NCBI GenBank assembly: GCA_017848115.1
Contig: JAGAKZ010000005.1
Span: 1-42,236, forward strand
DNA length: 42,236 nt
Origin: Oscillospiraceae bacterium
Lineage (GTDB): Bacteria; Bacillota; Clostridia; Oscillospirales; Ruminococcaceae
Direction of reading: 5' to 3'
Position numbers and translations under genes: made by a program. The notes beneath the pieces were generated by a model, which saw nothing but the letters and a program-made list of their open reading frames with translations, was not told where the DNA came from and did not search any database. This document shows positions 1 through 7,557 of this stretch, piece after piece; the first letter of the stretch is position 1; each line of letters opens with the position of its first letter.

Positions 1-1
1 A

Positions 2-1141
2 AAGGCAGTTGTTCTTATAGATGAATATGATAAACCTATGCTTGATGTGCTTGGTACAGAGCAAGAAGAAAAAAACAGAAGTATACTCAGAGGTTTTTAT
101 GGAACATTTAAAGTGGTTGATGCAAACCTGCGTTTTGTTCTTCTTACAGGTGTCACAAAGTTCAGTCAGGTTTCGGTTTTTTCAGGATTTAATCAGCCAA
201 ATGATATCAGCATGAACAGCAAGTTTGATGCTATATGTGGAATAACAGAGAAGGAACTACATGATTATTTTGCAGAGCCTATTCTGGAAATGGCGAAAAA
301 GACAAAACGCACAGCAGAAGAAATGAAAGAAGTACTAAAAAAGAAGTATGACGGTTATCATTTCAGCGAGGAAATGCTTGATATATATAATCCTTTTAGT
401 ATAATCAACGCATTTAATAATATGAAGGCTGATAATTACTGGTACAGATCAGGTACACCGACATACCTTGTAAAATTACTTGAAGGTCATAGCGTTAATA
501 TTCAGAAATTAACATCAAATGCATATGAAACGCAGTATTTTATTGACTATCGTGCAGACAGTGAAGATCCGCTTGCAATGCTGTATCAGAGCGGATATCT
601 TACAATTAAAGATTATGATGAACAATATGATGAATACTGGCTTGATTATCCGAATGATGAAGTACGAAAAGGATTTGTAACACTTATGGCAAACAGCTAT
701 TTCGGAAAAAAAGTAGAGTATCCTGACAGCTGGATAAAAAATCTTGACCGTATGCTCCGTCGTAGTGACCTTGAAGGAATACGTGATGCATTTACGGCAT
801 TTCTTGCATCGATACCATACGAAGCAAATAAAGATGAACGTGCAAAAGATTTTGAAACGCATTTTTCATACACTTTCTATATAATAAACCGTTTACTTTC
901 ATGTTATACAACACTCATTGAAAAGCAGAACAGCAAAGGCAGAGCAGATGTAATTATAGAAAGCGATAATGATATATATATCTTTGAATTTAAACTTGAC
1001 GGCAGTGCCAAGGAAGCGCTCGAACAGATAGAAACTCAGCAATATGCTGTTCCTTATCAAAGTGACAGCAGAACAATTCATAAGATAGGAGTCAATATTT
1101 CAAGCGAAAGCAGGACGGTTTGTGAGTGGATAGAGGAGTAA
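2..1141 (+). CDS. AAA-ATPase-like / PD-(D/E)XK nuclease family protein (5' partial)
   Basis: The reading frame is open from base 2, so the gene begins before the window and its P-loop is missing. The first visible residues, VVLIDEYDKP, are the Walker B segment typical of the AAA-ATPase-like proteins that carry a C-terminal nuclease fold (DUF1703 type). The C-terminus has the PD-(D/E)XK signature: an Asp in RADVII and an E-x-K in FEFKLDG, followed by the QYAVPY-type end common in this family. These proteins are abundant in multicopy in gut Bacteroidetes and Clostridia, often beside mobile DNA; their real substrate is not established. A separate sigma-A-like promoter follows at 1167-1195, so it is not cotranscribed with the next gene. 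Family assignment is firm, biological role is not. Confidence 0.85.
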   Translation, partial: KAVVLIDEYDKPMLDVLGTEQEEKNRSILRGFYGTFKVVDANLRFVLLTGVTKFSQVSVFSGFNQPNDISMNSKFDAICGITEKELHDYFAEPILEMAKKTKRTAEEMKEVLKKKYDGYHFSEEMLDIYNPFSIINAFNNMKADNYWYRSGTPTYLVKLLEGHSVNIQKLTSNAYETQYFIDYRADSEDPLAMLYQSGYLTIKDYDEQYDEYWLDYPNDEVRKGFVTLMANSYFGKKVEYPDSWIKNLDRMLRRSDLEGIRDAFTAFLASIPYEANKDERAKDFETHFSYTFYIINRLLSCYTTLIEKQNSKGRADVIIESDNDIYIFEFKLDGSAKEALEQIETQQYAVPYQSDSRTIHKIGVNISSESRTVCEWIEE

Positions 1142-1166
1142 TTTTTAATTAATTTACTCAAAACCA

Positions 1167-1195
1167 TTGAAAAAATATTCACAATGTGGTAAAAT
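1167..1195 (+). promoter_or_regulatory. Sigma-A-type promoter of the phosphoglycerate mutase gene
   Basis: TTGAAA at 1167-1172, 17-nt spacer, TAAAAT at 1190-1195 with an extended TGG just before the -10. It sits 44 nt before the ATG at 1239. Confidence 0.6.
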
Positions 1196-1238
1196 AGTTT
1201 AGCGATATAAATTTATATAAGAGAGGATCTTTTGATTT

Positions 1239-2456
1239 ATGAAATACCTTGTAGTTTTATGTGACGGTATGGCTGATTACCCTGTAGAAGCACTTGGCGG
1301 AAAGACACCGCTTGAGGCTGCAAACACACCAAATATGGATAAGTTTGCAAAAGATGGTTATGTGGGACTTGTAAAGACTGTATCCGATGATATGAAACCG
1401 GGAAGCGACGTTGCAAATCTTTCTGTTCTTGGATATGATCCGCATAAGTACTATACCGGCAGATCACCGCTTGAGGCAGGAAGTATCGGAATTGATATGA
1501 AAAATACAGATGTATCTTTAAGATGCAATCTTGTAACTCTTACAGACGAAGCTGCTTATGAGGACAAGACTATAGTGGACTATTGCGCAGGCGATATTTC
1601 TACAGAAGATGCAAAAGTACTTGTTGATTATCTTGCGCAAAACCTTGATAATGAAGAATTCAAGCTTTACAGTGGCGTAAGTTACAGACATTGTCTTATC
1701 TGGAACAACGGTACTCTTGAAGTAGGTACTCTTACACCACCTCATGATATAACAGGTAAGCCGATAAAGGAATACATACCTGCTCACCCGAATGCTGCAA
1801 AACTCTATGAGCTTATGAAAAAGTCATATGATCTTCTTAAAGATCACCCGCTCAATAAGGAAAGAGTAGCAAAGGGACTCAGACCTGCAAACAGTATGTG
1901 GCTCTGGGGTGAGGGCGTAAAGGCTCAGCTCGATCCTTTCAAAGAAAAGTACGGTCTTAAAGCATCAATGATCTCAGCTGTTGACTTGCTCAAGGGCATC
2001 GGTAAATTTTCAGATATGAATGTTGTAAATGTTGAAGGTGCAACAGGTTATATCGATACAAATTTTGCAGGCAAAGCCAAGGCTGCTATAGAAGAATTTA
2101 AAAACGGACAGGATTTTGTATATATCCACGTTGAAGCACCTGATGAATGCGGTCACAGAAATGAAACTGAAAACAAGAAAAAATCAATCGAAATAATTGA
2201 TGAAGTTATACTCGGACCTGTAACAGATGAGTTAAGAAAAATGGGTGACTTCAAGGTTCTTGTAACACCTGACCATGCAACACCGCTCTCACTTATGACA
2301 CACACAAATGATCCTATTCCATTTATCATTTATGACAGCACAAAGAAAATTGACGGTCCGTCAACATTCAACGAAAACACAGCTAAGGAAACAGGAAACT
2401 TTATCGAGATAGGTTATACTATCATGAATAAGTTTATAAACGGAACAGATAAATAA
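1239..2456 (+). CDS. apgM: Cofactor-independent phosphoglycerate mutase, archaeal/ApgM type
   Basis: A 405-residue alkaline-phosphatase-superfamily protein. The N-terminus has the metal-binding DGMADYP segment, then GGKTPLEAANTPNMD and PGSDVANLSVLGYDP, which are diagnostic of the archaeal-type iPGM family; the C-terminal VTPDHATP supplies further metal ligands. The family interconverts 3- and 2-phosphoglycerate in glycolysis in the cytosol. The bacterial subgroup with this exact N-terminus has also been proposed to act as a non-orthologous homoserine kinase, so the substrate is not settled by sequence alone. GAGAGGATC precedes the ATG at a normal distance and a promoter lies at 1167-1195. A hairpin terminator follows, then the deformylase gene. 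Confidence 0.9.
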   Translation: MKYLVVLCDGMADYPVEALGGKTPLEAANTPNMDKFAKDGYVGLVKTVSDDMKPGSDVANLSVLGYDPHKYYTGRSPLEAGSIGIDMKNTDVSLRCNLVTLTDEAAYEDKTIVDYCAGDISTEDAKVLVDYLAQNLDNEEFKLYSGVSYRHCLIWNNGTLEVGTLTPPHDITGKPIKEYIPAHPNAAKLYELMKKSYDLLKDHPLNKERVAKGLRPANSMWLWGEGVKAQLDPFKEKYGLKASMISAVDLLKGIGKFSDMNVVNVEGATGYIDTNFAGKAKAAIEEFKNGQDFVYIHVEAPDECGHRNETENKKKSIEIIDEVILGPVTDELRKMGDFKVLVTPDHATPLSLMTHTNDPIPFIIYDSTKKIDGPSTFNENTAKETGNFIEIGYTIMNKFINGTDK

Positions 2457-2471
2457 TAAAAGTCATAAAAG

Positions 2472-2506
2472 ATTCTGCCACACGAAAGCTTTGTGGCAGA
2501 ATTTTT
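2472..2506 (+). terminator. Rho-independent terminator after apgM
   Basis: An 11-bp perfect stem (2472-2482 with 2492-2502), 9-nt loop, then TTT within ATTTTTAAT. The ribosome site of the next gene begins just after, so deformylase expression would need readthrough. Confidence 0.75.
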
Positions 2507-2528
2507 AATATAAAGGAGAACTTTTGGT

Positions 2529-2942
2529 ATGATAAAAGAACTTGTACATGACCCTATTTTTCTGGCATTAAAATCAGAAGAAGCTGTAAAGGAAGATATG
2601 CCGGACGCACAGGATCTGCTCGATACTATCACCGCACACAAAGAAACCTGCGTAGGTATGGCGTGCAACATGATAGGAGTACGAAAAAAAATCATATGTT
2701 TTAGTGACAGCGGAAAATTTGTAACGATGTTTAACCCCGAAATAATAAAAGCAGAACAGCCTTATGAAACAGAAGAAGGTTGTCTTTCGCTTCTCGGAGG
2801 TCCACGACCTGTAACCCGATATAAAAATATAAAAGTAAGATATCAGACAAATATGATGCAGACACGTATAAAGAATTTTTCAGGCTGGACAGCACAGATA
2901 ATACAGCATGAGATTGATCATTGCAATGGCGTTTTGATATGA
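2529..2942 (+). CDS. def: Peptide deformylase, divergent short form
   Basis: A 137-residue protein with the deformylase metal motifs EGCLS (motif 2, Cys ligand) and HEIDH (motif 3, two His ligands and the catalytic Glu). Deformylases remove the N-formyl group from nascent proteins. Motif 1, normally G-x-G-x-A-A-x-Q, reads VGMACNMIG here, so the catalytic Gln is replaced by Met. It is also shorter than the usual 150-190 residues, ending soon after HEIDH. Similar short forms with a GMAxNMIG motif occur in Clostridia, from memory of the family. The start is the ATG with AAGGAG at 2512-2517. It follows apgM after a hairpin, with no clear promoter of its own. The family call is firm; full activity is uncertain. 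Confidence 0.85.
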   Translation: MIKELVHDPIFLALKSEEAVKEDMPDAQDLLDTITAHKETCVGMACNMIGVRKKIICFSDSGKFVTMFNPEIIKAEQPYETEEGCLSLLGGPRPVTRYKNIKVRYQTNMMQTRIKNFSGWTAQIIQHEIDHCNGVLI

Positions 2943-3025
2943 TAAGAAATATTTTTAATAAAGTCAATGCTTTGTGTATAAATTATACAGAAAACGTTTT
3001 CTTGATTATATAAAATTTTTTTTTA

Positions 3026-3054
3026 TTGACATAGTAAGAATTTTGTAGTAGAAT
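3026..3054 (+). promoter_or_regulatory. Strong sigma-A-type promoter of the dockerin/cohesin operon
   Basis: TTGACA at 3026-3031, exactly 17 nt, TAGAAT at 3049-3054. Transcription would begin near 3061, about 30 nt before the TTG start at 3090. Confidence 0.75.
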
Positions 3055-3089
3055 GTTATTATAATTTTTTATGATGAGGTGTTAATATT

Positions 3090-5555
3090 TTGGAAAACAA
3101 AAAGAGAAATATTCGTCGTACAGCAGCAGTGATACTGTCTGCAGCTATGATGACATCAGGATTTGCATTCAATACACCACAGATGGTGGTATCTTCTCCG
3201 GTTTGTGCGGTTGAGGCTTTTGTACCAAGTACATTACTTGAGTCTGCTACCGGAAATGTAAGATGTACAGTTTATAATGATGGAGAAAGCACATTTAATA
3301 TGAACGGAAGAACATACTCACAGGGTGTTGTTATGGGGACTGGTTATAGTGGCGATTCTGAAGTTGTATTTGATGTAAGGGATATAAGTACGGTCTCATT
3401 TTATTTGGGACATGTTGATAACAGTAATTCAGATAGCAGGAATCCCAGTTCTGCTGAATTTATAATATATCTTGATGATGTTGAAGTTGATATGTTTACA
3501 CTTTTTCAACATGAACTTATAAATGAGTATTCTATAGATGTTTCGGATGCATCTACAATGAAAGTATTGAAGAAAAGTGGGACAAGGTTTGCTTTAGCAG
3601 ATATATCAGTAGATGAGAAAAATGTTCAGACATATACTGTACCGCAACAGGAAAGTTCTGCTTCGTTTATAAATAATATTTATGACAGTTATCGTACGCT
3701 ATCGTATGATGGTACAAACTCTAAAGAATTCTTTAATATGCAGGGGAGAAAATATTATAATGGTTTGGTGCTAGGTTATGGTTCAATTAATTTTGAAGCT
3801 GGTTTTACTGTGAATGTGGAAAATATCAACAATATTTCATTTACTCTCGGTCATGTAGATAATACAACAATGTATAGTGCAGATTTAAGAATTTATATTG
3901 ATAATGTTCTTAAAGAGGAGCTTAGACTGACTCCAAATAAACCGTTATTTGAGTATTCAATTGATGTTTCAGGTGCAACAACACTTCGTATAGAAAAAGA
4001 AGGGTATGATACTGCGTATGCAATAGCTGATATTTGTGTTGATGAGGCAAAACCTGAGATTCCACACGTGATACCTGATTATAAAACATCGGCTATGTTT
4101 GTAAATGGAGTATACAATAGTTTAAATACAACAGCATATGATGGTTTTTCGACAACAAATTCCTTTCAAATGTGTGGCAGAGATTATTATCAAGGTATAG
4201 TTATCGGAAAAATATATGAGTATGAATCTTATTTTTCTTTGAATGTGGAAAATTTAGAAACGTTTACATGTGATTTGGGGCACGTTGATGATACGGCGTT
4301 AAGAGAAATGGATATTGCCGTTTATCTTGATGATAAACTTGTTGATACAATCAAATTATCTCCACATTCAGCTGTACTTGAAAATTATTCGATAGATGTT
4401 TCAAAAGCAAAAGTACTTACTATAACTGGTGATAGTAATTATGCATCATATGGGCTTGGAAATATAAGAACAGAATCATTAGAGCCTAAGAATTCGGTTG
4501 TGGTTCCAGAGTATGAAACAGTTAAGGATTTTATTTCATCGTATTATAATTTGAATTGTACTACGGTATATACTGGTGTCAATCAAACGAAGTTCACTAT
4601 GAATGATAAGGACTATACACTTGGATTTATACTTGGTAATGATGATTTTGGAGTTAATCCTGCTATTTCTTTTAATGTTGAAAACATATCATCTATATCT
4701 TTTAACATTGGTCTGGTTGGTACAAAAACTAATAATTCAGAAACACTTTATATTTGTAAAGACGGAAAAGTTGTTGATAAGATACTTCTTACATCAGAGA
4801 ATATAAAAAAAGCAAATCCATATACTATAGACACTTCCGATTGTTCAAATATATATATATATAAAGATTCGTATTCTACAAAGTATGGTTTTGCTGATTT
4901 CAAGATTGAAGGACTGAAAGCTAAACCACCGGTAACAGAACCACCGTCAACGACTGTTACAACAGTTACAACAACAGCCCCACAGGTAACTACAACAACT
5001 GTCAAAGCAACAACAGCTCCACCGGTAACTACAACAACTGTCAAAGCAACAACAGCTCCACCGGTAACTACAACAACTGTCAAAGCAACAACAGCTCCAC
5101 CGGTGACTACAACAACTGTCAAAGCAACAACAGCTCCACCGGTGACTACAACAACTGTCAAAGCAACAACATCCCAACCGGTAACTACAACAACTGAAAA
5201 AGTGATTACAGCACAATCAGTATCTACAACGACCGCCAAGACAACAACTACTAAAATAACAACAAAACCAGTAACAACAGCTAAACCGCTAAAACCAGCA
5301 ACTACAACAACCAAGACTACAACAGCCATGACAACAACTACTGTTATGACTCCGGAAGTTGTAGCAGGTGATGTAAACTCAGACGGAAGTGTTACTACAT
5401 CAGATGTAAGATGGATACTTCAGTACATAGTAGGAAAGGTTAAGTTATCTGATGAACAGACAAAGGTAGCTGACTGCACTAAGGACGGTACTATAAATAC
5501 AGCAGATGCGTTGAAGTTACTCAGATATATCATCGGCGAGATAGATTCTATTTAA
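3090..5555 (+). CDS. Secreted dockerin protein with four NPCBM-like modules
   Basis: An 821-residue secreted protein. The start is TTG at 3090, with GAGGTG at 3075-3080; the ATG at 3071 runs into a stop. Residues 1 to about 40 form a signal peptide ending in a VCAVEA-like cleavage region. Four homologous modules follow, about residues 45-187, 188-330, 331-474 and 475-610, each with an F-x-M-x-G/D-x-x-Y-x-x-G core, a LGHVD or equivalent strand and a Y-S/T-I-D-V/T-S strand, resembling NPCBM/NEW2 carbohydrate-binding modules. A Thr-rich linker (610-755) contains 13-residue repeats. A C-terminal dockerin (about 760-818) has two calcium loops, beginning DVNSDGSVTTSD and DCTKDGTINTAD. No catalytic module is seen. 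It probably binds polysaccharide and docks onto a scaffoldin. The next gene starts 18 nt later in the same operon. Confidence 0.85.
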   Translation: MENKKRNIRRTAAVILSAAMMTSGFAFNTPQMVVSSPVCAVEAFVPSTLLESATGNVRCTVYNDGESTFNMNGRTYSQGVVMGTGYSGDSEVVFDVRDISTVSFYLGHVDNSNSDSRNPSSAEFIIYLDDVEVDMFTLFQHELINEYSIDVSDASTMKVLKKSGTRFALADISVDEKNVQTYTVPQQESSASFINNIYDSYRTLSYDGTNSKEFFNMQGRKYYNGLVLGYGSINFEAGFTVNVENINNISFTLGHVDNTTMYSADLRIYIDNVLKEELRLTPNKPLFEYSIDVSGATTLRIEKEGYDTAYAIADICVDEAKPEIPHVIPDYKTSAMFVNGVYNSLNTTAYDGFSTTNSFQMCGRDYYQGIVIGKIYEYESYFSLNVENLETFTCDLGHVDDTALREMDIAVYLDDKLVDTIKLSPHSAVLENYSIDVSKAKVLTITGDSNYASYGLGNIRTESLEPKNSVVVPEYETVKDFISSYYNLNCTTVYTGVNQTKFTMNDKDYTLGFILGNDDFGVNPAISFNVENISSISFNIGLVGTKTNNSETLYICKDGKVVDKILLTSENIKKANPYTIDTSDCSNIYIYKDSYSTKYGFADFKIEGLKAKPPVTEPPSTTVTTVTTTAPQVTTTTVKATTAPPVTTTTVKATTAPPVTTTTVKATTAPPVTTTTVKATTAPPVTTTTVKATTSQPVTTTTEKVITAQSVSTTTAKTTTTKITTKPVTTAKPLKPATTTTKTTTAMTTTTVMTPEVVAGDVNSDGSVTTSDVRWILQYIVGKVKLSDEQTKVADCTKDGTINTADALKLLRYIIGEIDSI
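4980..5213 (+). repeat. 39-bp tandem repeat (five good units and a degenerate sixth)
   Basis: Units at 4980-5018, 5019-5057, 5058-5096, 5097-5135 and 5136-5174 are nearly identical; 5175-5213 is a diverged sixth. Each encodes PPVTTTTVKATTA or a close variant within the Thr-rich linker, so unit gain or loss keeps the frame. Confidence 0.95.
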
Positions 5556-5573
5556 TTGGGGGAACAGAGAAAA

Positions 5574-7028
5574 ATGAAAAAAATGTTATCTCTGATAGCG
5601 GCACTTATGATTATTGCCACTCAGACTCCATATGCATATATACAGCCGGAATCGGTAATGGCTGAACAAACAGAACAGATCGAGTCTGTAAGTATAAATA
5701 TTTCAGAACTTACCGAAATAACAAACGGAATGATCACTGTAACATACGATAATACAAAACTTCTTCTTAAAAGTTCAAAAGCAGGAGATACTTTAAGTTC
5801 TGCTATGTGTGCAGTAAGCAACAAAGAAGGAAAAGTAACTATCGGTTTTGTTTCATCAAAAGTAATATCTGTAGAAGGTTCTTTACTTGATATTGAATTT
5901 GAAAGAATAAGCGGAACAGAGGATATTTCGGAACTTTGTTCTTTTGAGATCAATGAGTTTATCAGTCTTGACAAGGACGGAAAAGAGTATAATGCAAGTA
6001 CCGATTCTGTAAAACTTGTATCAGATACGGTAAAAGAATCGGCAGTTGTAAGCGTTGTCGGAAAAATTTCAGAAGAAACATCATTACCGCAGGTCATGCT
6101 AAATATTTCCGAAAATACAAATGCTACTAACGGTGTATTTACTGTAAAATATGATCCTGAGATAATAAAATTTGAAAATGGTTCTGTTTGTAAAGCTTTT
6201 GAAGGAGTTATGGCAGAAATAAATGAGGTTTCTCCCGGAACTATAAAAATAGCATTTATAAACAATACTGCAATTTCAGCAGGCGGAGATATGATACAGC
6301 TTGATTTTTCAGCTGTAAGCGAAGGCAATACCGCACTTGAAGTTGAAGTAAACGAACTTTGCAATATTTCCGATGATTCTGCTAAGGATATCATCTGTAA
6401 AACAGTTTCTGACTCGCTGACAATTGACAAAGTTGAAAAATCAAAAATAACCTTAACAGATGCAACTGCAGAAGTTTCGGGAAAAGCTGATATTTTTGTA
6501 AGCTTACCTGAAAATACAGGAGTTACAAACGGTTCAATGATACTTGAGTATGATACCAAGCTTGTAAAGTTTAATTCTTCTGAGATTTGCGAAGCGTTTG
6601 AAGGTGTAATGGCGGAAGTAAATGAAGTTGAACCGGGAAAAATAATGATCGCTTTTATAAAGAGCGACGGTATCTCGATTGGCGGAAATGCTTTGAAATT
6701 AAGCTTTACAGCGATTGCCGAGGGTGAAACTTCACTTGCACTTTCAGTTAAAGAGTTTTCTAAGATTTCTGTAACAGGTGATATTTCAGATATTCCTGTA
6801 GAAACTGCAAATGGTAAAATTACAGTTACAGTTTCAGAAGAAGTGGAATATGACGTAGACGGAAACGGCGTTGTAAGTGCGATCGATCTTGTTTATGTAC
6901 AGAAATGTATTTTAGACAGCCTGAATGTAACGCCTGATATATACAGACGTGCTGACGTAAATAAAAACGGAGAAGTAAATATTTTTGATCTTATAAGATT
7001 AAAACAGATAATGCTTGAACAAGGTTAA
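5574..7028 (+). CDS. Scaffoldin-like protein: three cohesin-like modules and a C-terminal dockerin
   Basis: The start is the ATG at 5574, placed 10 nt after GGGGGA (5558-5563); an in-frame TTG at 5556 lies before that ribosome site. The 484-residue product has a signal peptide (MKKMLSLIAALM..., cleaved near SVMAEQ). Three modules of about 120 residues follow, each with T-N-G-x-x-T/L-V/L-x-Y-D and a later I-x-I-G/A-F strand; modules 2 and 3 share FEGVMAE and NEV-x-PG. This matches the beta-strand pattern of cohesins, though shorter than the classical 140 residues. The C-terminus is a dockerin with DVDGNGVVSAIDL and DVNKNGEVNIFDL loops. By analogy it would collect dockerin proteins and itself dock onto another scaffoldin. 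Cohesin identity is inferred from pattern; the dockerin is clear. Confidence 0.75.
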   Translation: MKKMLSLIAALMIIATQTPYAYIQPESVMAEQTEQIESVSINISELTEITNGMITVTYDNTKLLLKSSKAGDTLSSAMCAVSNKEGKVTIGFVSSKVISVEGSLLDIEFERISGTEDISELCSFEINEFISLDKDGKEYNASTDSVKLVSDTVKESAVVSVVGKISEETSLPQVMLNISENTNATNGVFTVKYDPEIIKFENGSVCKAFEGVMAEINEVSPGTIKIAFINNTAISAGGDMIQLDFSAVSEGNTALEVEVNELCNISDDSAKDIICKTVSDSLTIDKVEKSKITLTDATAEVSGKADIFVSLPENTGVTNGSMILEYDTKLVKFNSSEICEAFEGVMAEVNEVEPGKIMIAFIKSDGISIGGNALKLSFTAIAEGETSLALSVKEFSKISVTGDISDIPVETANGKITVTVSEEVEYDVDGNGVVSAIDLVYVQKCILDSLNVTPDIYRRADVNKNGEVNIFDLIRLKQIMLEQG

Positions 7029-7036
7029 AAAAGTGC

Positions 7037-7072
7037 GACCCCTGCACAGCGTAAAATTGCTGTGCAGGGGTC
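7037..7072. terminator. Bidirectional terminator between convergent operons
   Basis: A 14-bp perfect GC-rich stem (7037-7050 with 7059-7072) and 8-nt loop. An A-run lies on its left (T-run for minus transcripts). It separates the cohesin gene from the minus-strand dockerin relic. Confidence 0.8.
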
Positions 7073-7090
7073 AGTTTATCGTCGGGAGTA

Positions 7091-7496
7091 TTATGTTAAT
7101 GTCTCATTCGGGTTAAAAGGAATTTTTTCTATCAGCAGTACAGGCTCGTCAAGTATTGCGTATGTAAGATCGGTTCTTTCAGTGTTAAAGCATATCTTTA
7201 CTTCGTCACCGGGTCTGAGTTCATTTTGGGATACGTTTTCAAATACTGTTTCTGTATCTGATACCACAAATGATATTTTTTCGTTAGGATCATATGATTG
7301 CAGTGTCTTATAGTCTCTTATAACAGTGGAAGACCGATAAGGGAAGAGAAAGCATGGAAAGGTCAGAAATGTCTGCTGTATTGTCACCGTTTATGTCGCC
7401 ATACATAATATCATAAGTTTCGGCATTTGTCTGTAAAGCAAACGGTGAAAGAATGATTGCAGAAAACAGGGCTGAAAGTAAAAATTTTTTATTCAT
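7091..7496 (-). pseudogene. Internally deleted, frameshifted copy of the downstream-operon dockerin gene
   Basis: The first 50 residues (MNKKFLLSALFSAIILSPFA... through ISDLSMLSL) match the start of the 725-residue protein encoded at 9735-7558 almost residue for residue, covering the signal peptide and first dockerin loop. Near 7345 the sequence jumps into the last ~65 residues of a related protein (KISFVVSDTETVFE... LDEPVLLIEK), equivalent to the other gene's C-terminus, in another frame; the N-terminal frame stops at 7308. About 600 codons are missing. It retains an AAGGCGG ribosome site just before the ATG. The best reading is a decayed tandem duplicate at the 3' end of the sigma/anti-sigma operon. 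Confidence 0.85.
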
Positions 7497-7557
7497 AAAA
7501 AGACCGCCTTGTTATTGGCTAAAAATCAACTGATAGTGTTGTTATGCCGGATCAAAA

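Noticed and set aside
4980-5213. Regular repeats as a possible CRISPR array
   Set aside because: Units are contiguous without spacers and encode an in-frame linker.
4748-5329. A Val-rich 193-codon minus-strand frame
   Set aside because: It is the reverse of the Thr-rich repeat; its composition is a direct product of the 39-bp units.
5621-6559. A 312-codon open frame on the minus strand
   Set aside because: It is the antisense shadow of the cohesin-like gene, with Ser/Val/Phe-biased composition and no ribosome site; the plus strand has clear domains and a signal peptide.
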